This document shows positions 10,790-20,980 of a stretch of DNA of 34,323 bases, piece after piece (position 1 is the stretch's first letter; each line of letters opens with the position of its first letter). Position numbers and translations under genes: made by a program. This DNA comes from Candolleomyces eurysporus. Its lineage: Eukaryota; Basidiomycota; Agaricomycetes; Agaricales; Psathyrellaceae. Location: the NCBI GenBank assembly GCA_027579435.1, contig JANBPK010001117.1:1-34323 (forward strand), given 5' to 3'. The notes under the pieces are model-generated. The model did not search any database. It saw nothing but the letters and a program-made list of their open reading frames with translations, and had not been told where the DNA came from.

Positions 10790-12633
10790 ATGAGCCTCCT
10801 CCGCCTTGGAGCAAACGATTCGGCGACGTCCCGTGCTCTCCAGGTTCCCGAGCTCCTCGACATGGTCATCCGCGACTTGGACAAAGGGACCTTAACCAAG
10901 GCTGCAAGGGTCTGCAAAGATTGGTCCAGTGTCGCGTTGGGGCACCTCTGGGAGACTCAGACCGACCTCCTCCCTTTGTTCAAGTTGCTCGCACCAAACG
11001 GATTCGAGCTGAAAGAAAACAAAATGGTATGTGGTCTTATTCCGTCTATTTCGCTAGAGTCCGCTAACGTTTTATTCAGGCTTTCAAAGACCTTCCTCTT
11101 GAAAACAACTGGCGTCGCTTCTGCGAATACAGCAATCGCGTCAAATCCCTCACGGTTGACGACACCGATGAACGCTACACTTACCTTTTCGATGCCTTTG
11201 CTCGTCTTCGGCCGTTTCACCTCGGTCAGAACGGCAATCTCTTTCCTTCACTCCGGAAGTTTGAATGGATTGGGCCTAACGAAGCATCTCTCTTAACACG
11301 CAGTGTGCTCTTCATGCACCCCGGTATCCAAACTTTCTCCATCACCCTCCCAGGATCCTACGTCCATACCCGTCCTAGCTCCGCCCTGAGCCAGTATATC
11401 GATCACTCCATCGCCCGTATGCCGTATGTCAAGCACCTCACCGTGACTCTGCAAGGATACATGGCAATCGTCGAGTCTGCCGTCCTTCAGCTTGTAAAGG
11501 GGTGGTCGAAGACGCTGGAGACCTTGACGGTTCCCAAATACTGGACCTCAACAGGCCTCATCGAGGCACTGTCCTCCCTCCCCCGCTTCAACACCTTGAA
11601 AGCCACCCCCAATATTCCCGGTGTTTACGACCCCGCACGCCGATTCCAACCTAACATCCCACCTTCCAATCGTGTATGGCCTGCACTGGAAATGCTCGAA
11701 TTGGCCGCCCCATTCCGTGAGGTGATCCAGTTTTTGCAGAAGAACCCACTTCCTCCCAGTTTGACGGCTCTCGTCGTGTATACTCCTCGAATGGAATCCA
11801 GAGAAACTGTTCGCGACCTGTGCATCGAGATCGCCAGGAAGTGTCCCAAAGTCCAAAGTTTATGCATTGCCAAATGCTACTCCCGACCGCTTCAGCAACG
11901 CCTGCACCCTACCCTCGAGGAATGCCCCTCTGTCGACGACCTTCAGCCTGTCCTCGACGGGCTCAACCTCGAGGAATTCGCTTTCCTCCACGAACACCCT
12001 CTCATCTTCAAGGAAGCGAAGGTTGAGGAGGTCGCAACGAAGCTCAAGGACATTGTTTTCCTCGAGCTGAACCCTGATCCCGACTACGAACCGGCCACCT
12101 ACGACCACCGCGACTTCCCGTCCTTAAAGTCCCTCGACGTCTTCGGGAGGCTCTGTCCCAACCTAATTAAACTCTCCATCTACCTGGACAACACCGGCAT
12201 CGATCTGAAGACCGTTACGGATCCTCATCCCCTCGCCGCCATGGACGACCTCGTCATTGGTGGTCCTGGACTCCCTGATATCGGCCGCGAGGAAGCTTTG
12301 TTGTTCCTCAGCAAGATCCTGTACGAAGAATGCACCGTCCATTCGGGGACTGTCTGTCGCGACCGTGGAGTTCCTCTTCCCATCGCCCAATACAGGCGAG
12401 ATTTCTGGCATGCAGTCAAGGAACAGCTGCCACTGTTGATCAAGGCCCGGGAGGAGGAGGTGAAGGTCATCGAGAGGCTGTATAAAGCTATTCAGCGGTG
12501 TGAGAAGGAGATTGAGAGGTGTGGGGGAGATACTTCTGTTATCGGCAACCTCGATGTGGACGAAGAGCCTCCCGCGTCGAATTCGGCTCGGCCAGCATCC
12601 CCTCCTCCTGGCTACTCCGAAACGACCCTCTGA
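10790..12633 (+). CDS. F-box protein with leucine-rich-repeat-like body
   Basis: Two exons, 10790-11026 and 11080-12633 (53-nt intron, phase 0), give 596 residues. Residues about 17-58 are an F-box: LQVPELLDMVIRDLDKGTL, then KAARVCKDWSSVALGHLW, the W at the end being typical. The remainder has irregular leucine-rich segments (VKHLTVTLQGY, PSLTALVVYTP, PKVQSLCIAKCY, LKSLDVFGRLCPNLIKLSI) like the degenerate LRRs of agaricomycete F-box proteins. Residues about 530-565 form a charged helix, followed by a Ser/Pro-rich tail. The expected role is substrate adaptor of an SCF ubiquitin ligase; the target cannot be told. Such proteins are very numerous in agarics, often lineage-specific. The gene is TATA-driven and reads intact throughout. 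Confidence 0.9.
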
Positions 12634-13041
12634 TACTCCGTCCACTTCTTCTATCTTTCTTTCTCGATCCCTTGGCTGTGACCCTCGAAGGGCCTTCACT
12701 TTTTATTTAAGCCGGTGCCAACCAAATTCTTGTATTTTGTTTCTTCCCATGGGGCGAACGTCGCTCAGGATCCGGACAGCTTTGTATGCGCTCTTACCAT
12801 AGCCCAGTAATTTAACATATCGCACCACGTTGCACAATGTAATTAGTTTCTCGAACGCATTATATGAATGCAGTGATTCACGACTTACCAAGACGTTCCC
12901 CTGCCGGCAATGATGAAAAAAGTAAATCTATATCAGATCTGAACATCCCAGTCGCGCTGATAGGAGGCATAGATGTTTCTCCGGCACGTTGAAGCATTTG
13001 CCCTCGAGATTCAAAAGCGACTGGAAAGCAGAAGATAACTT
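12634..13041. other. Convergent 3' flanks, no gene seen
   Basis: About 400 nt between the stop of the F-box gene (plus) and the stop of the unidentified minus-strand gene. A/T-rich stretches fit polyadenylation regions; no open frame of note occurs. Confidence 0.5.
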
Positions 13042-13554
13042 CTAGCTGTAGTCATACTTTTCTTCAAGCCCAAACCCTTCGAGCTCTCCTTCCCAATGAA
13101 ATTTAGTGAAAATCTCCCTCACCGTCGCCTTCGAAGCTGGGAGTCTTGTATCCAAAGGCCAAAATGAGCTCATAACCTCTGTATAGAGTTGGAGGATCTA
13201 GAGAAACGAATGCCCTTGTCCAAGCAACTTTTTTTTCGTCATGTTACATAGTATTTGGCGCTGTTATGAATGCTAGTCATCGCACGCTCTGGGTTATATT
13301 CCGCAATAATCGAAATTCAATATGGATGTCTACACCATGACTCTCAAATGGTGCGAAACCGCAGACTAAAGAGCCACATAACGTATCGATAAAGCTTCTC
13401 CAGTTTGGCTGGCATTCCAAACTCGCGCGGCTTGGGAAGGTGAGCTGTCACAAACTGATACGTCCATGGCTTCAGATGACCCTCGCACCATCTCTTTCCT
13501 TGTTTAGATGAACGGGAGGAATAAGTAAAGGTGTGATACTTTTTCTCGAAAATC
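13042..13554 (-). CDS. 3' exons of an unidentified minus-strand gene
   Basis: Two consecutive exons can be supported: 13554-13383 (acceptor TTCCAG, donor GTTATG) and 13197-13042, with matching phase and ending in a TAG stop. They encode about 108 residues including WCEGHLKPWTYQFVTAHLP, GMPAKLEKLYRY, LQLYTEVMSSFWPLDTRLP, and the tail KFHWEGELEGFGLEEKYDYS. The composition is that of a folded cytosolic protein, but I do not recognise the family. Protein-like pieces upstream on the same strand (RLTYTKVVRDEGDHMNT near 13760-13800, GAVHPKVFWKEARYK near 13850-13890, and others to about 14150) probably belong to the same gene. I could not join them into one frame, so the gene may be decayed at its 5' end. 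Confidence 0.45.
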
Positions 13555-14150
13555 CTGGAACACAAGCCTTTACGAAAGAAAACGCGCAACCAAGTTCTCA
13601 ACTTGATTGGTCTTGGATACGGGATCCAAGTTGCTCAATATCACCGTTTCAAGAGTACGCCAAGTCCCATTTCTATCAGGTGAGACCAATGTCGTACGTA
13701 CTTTTTAATTACTTCCTCATTTTAAGCTAGACATTTTACTCACAACGTATTCATGTGATCCCCCTCATCTCGAACCACCTTGGTGTATGTCAACCTCTAC
13801 ATAATTCTAGCCTTCTTTCGGAAGTTGAACCCCACTCAAAACGGATCTTGTACCTGGCCTCCTTCCAAAAGACCTTTGGGTGTACGGCACCGAATACATT
13901 GCCAAGTTTCGTCGTCTGGGACCATACTAGCCGCTCAAACATACGACCAATGCTAACGTACAACGTAGGAAACCAGGTATGTGTTTCAAAACGAATTGCT
14001 CGTAAACACCCAGCGAGTCGGAGGGCCTCTTGTATCTCGTGTCTATCTTGAGGTTCTGTGGCGTGTTCCCACTGTTCACCTCGTGCTAGGCCTGCGTGGC
14101 TGATAGGCCGCCGATCGCTCGAGACAATGATGAGCATCGTGAATTGCGCC

Positions 14151-14727
14151 CTTCATAATCTCCTCGCAAGCGACGTTCGCGCATCATTCGTGGATCATTT
14201 GGAATATGAGTGATGCACGGACCGAAGCCCAGGAGGGCCCAGGGTCCATGCTACACTCGTTCCTTCATCGGCTGCTTTTCTTCTGATGATCAAACATTGC
14301 TCAGCCGCAATCTCCCCTCGAAATTCCTCGAAACGGTTTGAGCCCCATCTTCTTCTCTGTCCAAGGCGTGATGATCTGACACTTGAAGCAGAGAATTATG
14401 CCGGCAGGAAAGATTTCATTGGACAGAGGGTGAGGGGATATGGCTGATATACGCCACTCCTCGTCTATTTGTTTATTTCATCTTTCAGGTCCATCTGCGC
14501 AACTGTCCATGAAGGGAATGCGCAGTTACACATGAGCAAACCCATCGTGCCACGACAATGAACTTCCGAGAAGTGGAACTCTAAATGGCAGGCGTTACGG
14601 ACACAGCTTCAGACCTGCCGATATTTGAACTCGACAGTACCCCCGCGAATCTTTTTTTTGTTCTTCCCTCCTCTGCTACCACAAGACTTCTCTATCTTCA
14701 ATCCAGGTCACTGTAGGAGCCGCACCC
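14151..14727. other. Divergent upstream region, no gene seen
   Basis: Roughly 580 nt between the unresolved 5' part of the minus-strand gene and the start of the plus-strand membrane-protein gene. A T-run at 14650-14658 and pyrimidine-rich sequence up to about 14700 precede the ATG at 14728, typical of fungal promoters. Confidence 0.4.
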
Positions 14728-16747
14728 ATGGATCCGAGTCTTAACCCGGCGTTAGGATGTACCCCAGCATACGATTTGGGTCCATACACAGGAGCCATAT
14801 TCCTTGGGACCTTCATTTGCATGGCATTATGGGGTGCGTCGTGTTCAGGTTGCCAATAGCTCATAAATCTTATCAACCTTTAGGTATCGCAACTATGCAA
14901 GTGTACGTAGAGATCACACAAAGCCTCCCATTATCATGATGCTCTGCGTACTAAAACACGATGATCTGCAGCATCAATTTCTTCACCAGGTTTGTCCGTT
15001 TCGACCGATTGAGGACGTCTAGTATTGACATAGCTGGCGCTACAGTAATTATCCCGGAGATTCCTGGCGTTTGAGATCGCTGGTAATTTGGGTATGGTAA
15101 GTTTACCACTCCCCCTTAAATTTCGAAGGATTGTGGTCCCCTAACCTCACAACTCAGGGCAATGGACACAGTTCATAAATGCCTCATCATGGCAGGCAGT
15201 AAGTTGCCGGAATCTTTCTAAAGCGATGATAAATGCCAATTCTGCCGCCTCAGACTACCAGGACTTGGTTAGCGGCAAAGTCATGAACCCTACAGGACCA
15301 AACCGGTAAGTGGATCTTTGGCGCGTTGCATGATCCCTTCAGTCCCTTACCCAGATACCCCCTGCTGCAGGCTGATGATCGTAAGCCTTCCATTCGTCAT
15401 GCGCGTCAGTTTCCTGAGTACACAACGCCCTACGCCATATAGTTTACGCACGTTGCCACGGTGAGTGAACTCAGAAGGTTTGAAAACTCCCCCGCGTCAT
15501 CTGACAATACATGCAGAGCTGGGTCGCCGTTCCCGTCCAACTGTTCTTTATGTATCGAATCTGGAGATGTAGGTCTCCAATCTGACATCCCCTTTGAACG
15601 TTCATTCACATCGGACTTGCTGGTCACAGTTCAGAATCGCATTCGATGGTTCTTTGTCATTCCTCTGGTTCGTATCATCATTTCCCTACCAGCCAATGAA
15701 GCTCGCATCTAAATTTTCATCTCAAGGCCCCATGCATCCTCTTCCATTTCGGTAAGTCCGATCCTTAGTCCCATTTTCATATTCGGTTCAGATCTGAACA
15801 GAGAACCACAGCTATGGGATTCGTCCTCACCACTGTCAATTGGATACGAAACGGCAACCCCGCGGCAATCCCACAATCAACCATGCTGGTATGTCCATTC
15901 CTTCTTCCTCTATCAAACGATTATATGTGAATGCTAATTCCTCTGAACAAGGCATTGGTCGTGGCCAACATGGTAGTGGTAGCAGCAGCGGATGTTCTGC
16001 TCGCCGTCGGGCTCTGCATACTCCTCTGGCGTACCTATCTCGAGGTGGTGAGCGGGACAGCCGGAGCCACATCGTGCGTACTTTCCCCTCTCTTTTCGTT
16101 ATGGTCGTTTGCTAAATTTAATTCTTGCATTACTCGTAGTGGAGCCTCAATGGTCCAGCGTCTCTTACTGCTGACCGTAAACACGGGTATTTGGACAGCC
16201 CTGTTCGGTCTTGTAACAATGGCAACGGTACGTACATGGCACTCCTCCATATTTAAATTCCAATCCACATCTGTCATCCTGCAATCTCATACTTACATAT
16301 GTACACCAGTCCATCCGGTATCCGCAAAACCTGATCCACATCGCATTCTGTTTCATCATCTCTCCGGTCTATGTCATCATGCTCCTTGCCAACCTGAACG
16401 CCCGATCATCCATCCGCTCAGAAGGCGATAGGGTTATCGAGTTCAACAAATCGGGCGCGTCGTCGACCAGACTCACTAGTTTCAGGAATCGTTCGGTGGG
16501 TGGCCTTGCTCGCACTTACTGAATCTTCCCGCCTCTAATTGATTCATTCCATTAGATTCGAATTGCCCGGCCGTCGACGACGGTGGATTCCAAGTGCAGT
16601 GACACCCTTGCAGGCTCAAGAAGCTCGGCGGGGGATGATAAACTGCAGATTACCATCCAGAGGGAGAGCTACGAGAAGTACGATGACGTCTCTCTCAGGA
16701 ATAGCTCTCTCAGGGATAGCACTTTGCTTCCTCCGGTGGCAGTTTGA
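14728..16747 (+). CDS. Seven-helix membrane protein of the DUF6534 family
   Basis: Sixteen exons give 364 residues: 14728-14833, 14884-14902, 14972-14989, 15046-15096, 15158-15198, 15254-15305, 15371-15380, 15443-15460, 15517-15568, 15630-15667, 15727-15751, 15812-15888, 15952-16073, 16140-16227, 16310-16495, 16556-16747. Hydrophobic helices occur at about 18-45, 60-80, 95-115, 130-150, 167-195, 210-235 and 245-270. Landmark segments are NYPGDSWRLRSLV, WAMDTVHKCLIMAG, YRIWRFQNRIRWFF, and near the last helix YPQNLIHIAFCFII followed by MLLANLNARSS. That arrangement, with the closing LNAR motif and a Ser-rich cytoplasmic tail of about 90 residues, is what I know of DUF6534 proteins of mushrooms, which are abundant and uncharacterised. 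Exon 7 is 10 nt. Function unknown; receptor-like roles are only guessed at from topology. Confidence 0.88.
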
Positions 16748-16937
16748 GAAAGCGCCGGTATCGCTGCACCAGGGGTGTCGTGGAATATTCATTCAAATCT
16801 CATATTACTTCAAAACTTCCTTTACGTTCTTTACGATTTGACTCACACCATACTGTAAGCTACAATGAACAGAGATTATAGTAATAATGTACACTTGAAT
16901 ACCCTGGGCTCCATAATAAATAGCAACATAATGTCGC

Positions 16938-17016
16938 AGATATAACCATAGCGAAAACACAAGATAAGCCATCGTAGATATAACCATAGTCAAAGCACAA
17001 GAGACAAAGCAATCGT
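16938..17016. repeat. Two-unit imperfect tandem repeat
   Basis: Units 16938-16975 (38 nt) and 16976-17016 (41 nt) share AGATATAACCATAG at the start and CACAAGA in the middle, and a third unit starts with AGATA. The repeat lies between two convergent 3' ends and may be part of either UTR. Confidence 0.7.
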
Positions 17017-17041
17017 AGATACCCCTTCGGAAGATCACAGC

Positions 17042-17791
17042 TCAGATTATCGTACACCCATCCGGAACGCCTGCTACCTCTTCCTTCCCTCCTCCCCTAT
17101 TATTCTTACTCTGCATTTGCCTTAACCCATCCACCACATCCACTCTCATACTCAACTCGTTGACTTCCCTCCTTCTCCTCGCGAGCTCCCTCGCGACACG
17201 GCCACCCCACACCCACGCTCCCTCTCTCATTGCCGCAGCCATCGGCAAAATTTGGTCGTTCATCGCAGTCCATTTATCGACCCGTGCACGAACCAAAGCG
17301 CTGAGAAGGGGTGGGTAGTGTCCTTGCGGTTGGGCAAAAGTCGGTGGAAGGGGGAGGAAAGGAATGGTGATACTACCAGATTGAGCTGTCGAGGGGGACG
17401 TGATTGGGTTTGCGTCGCCGGTAGGCTTATCAGGCATTGAGGGAGCCGAGTTGGTCGTAGTACCTTGCGGCTCTTGGAGTTCAAAATCTTGACCGTCGGC
17501 TTGATCATCACCGTCCGCCCGCTCTTCGCTATACTCCCGGTAGTCCTCTTCATCTCCCGCAGCTTTGGGCTCCTCATGCTCTTGCTCGGTCTCGTTCTCA
17601 TTCCCTTCCTTGTCTCCTTCCGGCGACCCATCTTCCTCCTGATCATTCTCCAAGACCTGTTGATCCTCTTGCTCCTGCCGTCCCTCTCCCTCCCTCTCCC
17701 TCTTCTCCCACCTCCTCTTCTGTCTAGCCTTCTCGGCTTCATAGGGTTCCCCAACATCCCAACTCTCCTCAACAGCACGGCCCGAAGCCAT
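17042..17791 (-). CDS. Acidic low-complexity protein, hypothetical
   Basis: An uninterrupted frame of 249 codons. Residues 1-110 are very rich in Glu, Asp, Arg and Gln (KARQKRRWEKREREGEGRQE, EEDYREYSEERADGDDQADG). Residues 115-160 are Pro/Ser/Thr-rich. Residues about 165-235 have ordinary composition and look like two amphipathic helices (LLSALVRARVDKWTAMNDQI, ARELARRRREVNELSMRVDV). Because purine-rich repeats leave several frames open, length alone is weak support, but the well-mixed C-terminal part favours real coding. Its ATG is only 42 nt from the next plus-strand ATG, so each promoter would lie inside the other gene. No family recognised. Confidence 0.5.
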   Translation of the reverse strand: MASGRAVEESWDVGEPYEAEKARQKRRWEKREREGEGRQEQEDQQVLENDQEEDGSPEGDKEGNENETEQEHEEPKAAGDEEDYREYSEERADGDDQADGQDFELQEPQGTTTNSAPSMPDKPTGDANPITSPSTAQSGSITIPFLPLPPTFAQPQGHYPPLLSALVRARVDKWTAMNDQILPMAAAMREGAWVWGGRVARELARRRREVNELSMRVDVVDGLRQMQSKNNRGGGKEEVAGVPDGCTII

Positions 17792-17833
17792 AAACGAAGG
17801 CGGCGGGAGTTGGCTTCATTCGATGGGTCTCGC

Positions 17834-18634
17834 ATGTTCCAGAGCTCCAACGAAAAAGGATTTCAGCGGCCCAATCTGGCTGAAACCAGCCGCATTCGCA
17901 CCGGCTCAGTCGTCGATCCTACATACACGTCGGTGCCTCTCGAACCAGTCGGCCAAGGAAATGTTACCCCCACCCCTACCCCAGTTGACACTGTCCCGAC
18001 TCTGCCTTATGGGCGACTGCAAATGTCTCCCGACCCTCAGCAGCAGAGTCCTGAATCGGGACACCACCATGGCAGGCCTTCAATCGCGCTTTCGGAAACG
18101 CGCAATGTCGATCCGCAGACGAACTACGAGGCCGACCGGCTATCGCTGACCTCGCTCGATATCGAAGGGATGCTGAACATGGCGATGCAGCAGTCAGAGG
18201 GGCGCAGCAGGGAGGGTTCCATCCCAATGGTGCTTTTCGGAGGAAGTCAGGATTACTCTGCGAACCCAGCCATCTCTTCTTCAGCGGTACTTCCCTCACC
18301 GTCGCCAGAGTTCGTTGGAGGCGGCGGTAGACGGTTGCTCAAAGTGAATTCGGATATTCCGGCAGGACCCCTCTCTGCCACCGAGTCGCGGTTCTCGTTC
18401 ATGTCAAACACGAATCCATTTTCGCCCGCGGATTCGGTTGTCGAGCAAGCAGGAAGGAGGTTGTATCAACCTTCACCCCGGTCATCTGGGTTACCGTCCC
18501 GGACGCCTGGTGGGTCGATGGCTCTTCCGACATCACCACGGGTCGTTAGACTAGCTCCTGGCCGTGCTTCGATAGCTGCAAGCAGTGCTGGGGATAGCAC
18601 TTCGGACTGGTATGGTGTTGGGATTGCTAGATAG
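17834..18634 (+). CDS. Ser/Pro-rich protein, possible cytoplasmic tail of a membrane protein
   Basis: From the ATG at 17834 the frame gives 266 residues without a stop: MFQSSNEKGFQRPNLAETSR, SIPMVLFGGSQDY, SRFSFMSNTNPFSPADSVVE, ending SDWYGVGIAR. It is Ser, Pro and Gly rich with no folded domain seen. The same frame stays open upstream to 17465 and would add a very hydrophobic stretch followed by KRRRRELASFDGSR. That resembles a transmembrane helix plus stop-transfer signal, but it is exactly antisense to the acidic gene, where Glu codons read backwards as Leu. The start is therefore uncertain: 17834, an upstream ATG (17465 or 17567), or an exon joined at CCAG before 17841. Many agaric single-pass proteins have tails of this type. 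Function unknown. Confidence 0.6.
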   Translation: MFQSSNEKGFQRPNLAETSRIRTGSVVDPTYTSVPLEPVGQGNVTPTPTPVDTVPTLPYGRLQMSPDPQQQSPESGHHHGRPSIALSETRNVDPQTNYEADRLSLTSLDIEGMLNMAMQQSEGRSREGSIPMVLFGGSQDYSANPAISSSAVLPSPSPEFVGGGGRRLLKVNSDIPAGPLSATESRFSFMSNTNPFSPADSVVEQAGRRLYQPSPRSSGLPSRTPGGSMALPTSPRVVRLAPGRASIAASSAGDSTSDWYGVGIAR

Positions 18635-19136
18635 ACATGATGCTTTTTCTCCCTTTCTCTATGGTTCTATTTTCGAGTTTGTAACCTCAGTGCATCTTCA
18701 TTCGTACACGCCATTCGTTCATTCGTGACACNTTTTTTTTTAATTCACCCAATCCAACTTTTAGGACACTGTATTTTTACCATGGACAATATTCGCGTTC
18801 GCCAGGTTGGAATATCGATTCCCTCCTCCCTCCCTCCTCATAGTACATACTTGTAATCCGTAGGATAGTTGTAGCTACTTGTGCATGTACGTATGTAGTA
18901 GGCCCTTCTTGATGGACAATCGATAATCGCTCTCCAACGATTTTTTACGGTTCGGGTATTTGCCCAGCGCGCGCCGACGCGGCCGCTTCGCCGAAATACT
19001 GTCTGGACGCTATCGCCCCCGAGCGACGCTTGAACGAATCATATTGAAGCGCAGAAGTCCCGATCCAGTCGACGATTTGGTAAAAACAAAAAGTATTTGA
19101 GTTGATGGGTTCTTCTCGTTGCAGGCGAAGACAGAA
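18635..19136. other. Convergent 3' flanks, no gene seen
   Basis: About 500 nt between a plus-strand stop and a minus-strand stop. Contains T-runs (18733-18740, with an N at 18732) and a GC-rich patch about 18965-18990. No coding signal. Confidence 0.55.
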
Positions 19137-19452
19137 TCAGTCGTCATCTGTAGGAAGCCTTGCTGCTTCTTCTCGAGCCTTTCGCCTTCCTCCCATGAGA
19201 AGGGAAACATAATCCGCACCACCCAGTAAAGGCCCCTGTCTATCCGACTTCCCTTTCGACGCCTTGTCTTTGAGAGTAGCTTTCTTTTTCGCTGCCTGCG
19301 CTTGGGTCTGTGTGGAGGTGCCGGTCGCCGTGCTTAGGCCTCCCGGGGTTTTCGGCTTTTTCTATCACACTTCTGTTGAGTAAGGATGACCCTATAGCGA
19401 TGAGAAGGGGTAATCTTACCACACGCTTGTGTAGCTTTGCGCTCTTCCCCAT
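19137..19452 (-). CDS. Small conserved fungal protein (MGKSAKLHKR family), function unknown
   Basis: Two exons, 19452-19420 and 19361-19137, over a 58-nt intron (GTAAGA..TAG), give 85 residues. It begins MGKSAKLHKRVKKPKTPGG, continues with an Ala/Lys-rich linker (QAQAAKKKATLKDKASKGK), and ends LLGGADYVSLLMGGRRKARE followed by an acidic DDD tail. I recall small proteins in ascomycetes and basidiomycetes with the same start and the same GGADYVSLMMGGRRKA box, but no assigned function. The Lys-rich start may be a nuclear or nucleolar signal. The length and both ends being conserved argue that this is a complete gene despite its size. It abuts the truncated end of the decayed peptidase gene. Confidence 0.8.
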
Positions 19453-19584
19453 ACTTTGGCGACGCGACGAGCGAAAAAGGTCGGAACGGGAACNAAAATC
19501 ATTCCAGCGTCAGGATTCCTCGTTCGAGCCAAACCTAGTCTAGGGTTCGCCTGGCTGATATTTATATTGCAGCTGTTTGGATGT

Positions 19585-19900
19585 TTCGCATATGTATTTC
19601 CACCTGTTGGCCATGTCCACGAAAGGTGTTCCTCCCCAATCTTCGGCGATGACACCCGTAACTTCTATCGTGTTTTACGGTCACTGTGCCTCCCTCACAG
19701 ACCCCCTATTGACCTCTGCGCGCCTTGACCAAATATTGTGCTCGCAGTGGGATCACACTGGATGACGAGGTATGCTTGGTTAGCAAATACTACAAAGAGT
19801 AGGATTGTTTTGGTATGATACATGAGGAAAGCGTGCTTCTTGAACTAACCATTGTGACCCCAACGATTAGACCATTGGTCCTCCCATGCTCCTTGAGGAC
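19585..19900 (-). pseudogene. Decayed dipeptidyl-peptidase V-like fragment (catalytic half, copy 1)
   Basis: Exon-like pieces in the order expected for the S9 prolyl-oligopeptidase type enzyme DPP-V: 19900-19850 (GPQGAWEDQWSNRW), from 19789 (VFANQAYLVIQCDPTASTIF), and about 19670-19585 (VIAEDWGGTPFVDMANRWKY). The first two join in phase over a 60-nt intron. The sequence stops before the nucleophile region (Gly-x-Ser-x-Gly) and the His/Asp of the triad, and the next gene starts at 19452, so this copy cannot be active. The piece 19803-19907 is repeated at 21569-21673. Confidence 0.75.
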
Positions 19901-20011
19901 CTGGGCCAGTATTGTCCTCAGAGGATATGACCCGGTTGAAAAACGCGCTGAAGGAAGCATTGCATCCTGATGCAGTCGTCGACCTGTCGGTTCCCACTTA
20001 CTGCCGACTAG

Positions 20012-20914
20012 ATTCTATCCGTCCTGGAGGAGCTGCGCGACTTGGAGCGACTTGACGCCTCGCACAGTCAAGCGGTCGATAGCCGTGTCTTCCTCCACAT
20101 CTTGAGGGTTTACAAATGCTTGAGGTGGATCAATATCTTGCACTGTCCCATCTCCAGGGACGATCTCAAAAGCTGATGACCAACGATCGCCAGCACTTTC
20201 GCTCTGTCGAAATAATCCTCCATCCTGCCTTTCTCACCGGCAAACTTCCCGTGGATTTCCCCAAGGCTTTCCTAGTCACCTACATATCAGGCAGCCTCGG
20301 CCTCCCCCTACAGACATATAACACTCCCTTTCTTCTCGACAGATCAACTCGTTCAAAAAATCTTTGACATTCTCTCCAATGCACCGCGAGAGTTCCTCCC
20401 AGATGCCATCCCTCCCTATTGTGGCATGCTACCTGCATGGAAAGGAGGTTTACCAGCTTGTGTGTCGGGCCAATTTCCAAGGCAAGACATACGGAATTTT
20501 AACCCCTCTGGCGCCCGAGCAGTCCTAACACACAGACTCGGATGTCATCGGGATGGACTCGTTCTTGAAGCGTTTGGAGGAAGAGGGATCTCCGGCCACA
20601 GAGGCGCTGCGTCTTCTCAAGAGCTCAACGAGATCCTTATCTCTCTTCTTGCCTGCAGAATGAACCGACGCGTCGTTCTCCGTTTCTTTTCTCCTCCACG
20701 TAGCTCAAAATTCCCTTTGCATCCTATTCAAATATGACAAATGGCGGTCAAGTGCAGCTGGCAGGGCAGCCGGCGGTATCGTGGACGAAGACGGCATTCT
20801 CCCTCCCCCGCTGCTTCCTCCTCGCTCACGCTTAACACACGTTTCGGATGTTATGATAGCAGCCTTCCCCTGGCTGAGAAACTCGCCAAGAACAAGGCAT
20901 TCGAGGCGATCTAG
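20012..20914 (+). pseudogene. Broken plus-strand gene, family not recognised
   Basis: Protein-like segments follow each other in different frames: LEELRDLERLDASHSQAVDS with VYKCLRWINILHCPISRDDL (from 20012, stop at 20174), FRSVEIILHPAFLTGKLPVD with FLVTYISGSLGLPLQ and NTPFLLD (to about 20339), DQLVQKIFDILSNAPREFLP (from about 20340), DVIGMDSFLKRLEEEGSPAT (about 20540-20650), and LAEKLAKNKAFEAI ending at 20914. The changes occur within a few bases, too close for introns, for example at the A4 run at 20168-20171 and at 20340. That indicates several frameshifts, hence a pseudogene or poor sequence. I cannot name the family. Confidence 0.5.
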
Positions 20915-20980
20915 ATTCTAGTATTATCAAGTATGTACATCCTAGAGTCCCAGGTCACTCTATCTGCACATAGCCTACAG

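Noticed and set aside
14650..14680. Possible terminator-like T run before the DUF6534-like gene
   Set aside because: A T run followed by pyrimidine-rich sequence is normal in fungal promoters and there is no pol III gene next to it.
17465..17790. Leu-rich, transmembrane-like N-terminal part of the plus-strand frame
   Set aside because: It is the exact antisense of an acidic repeat-rich frame, where Glu and Lys codons read as Leu, Phe and Ser; kept only as a question in the findings.
17260..17850. 196-codon Arg-rich frame on the minus strand
   Set aside because: It is a second frame of the same purine-rich low-complexity sequence, with strongly biased Arg/Lys content, and no ordinary protein segment.
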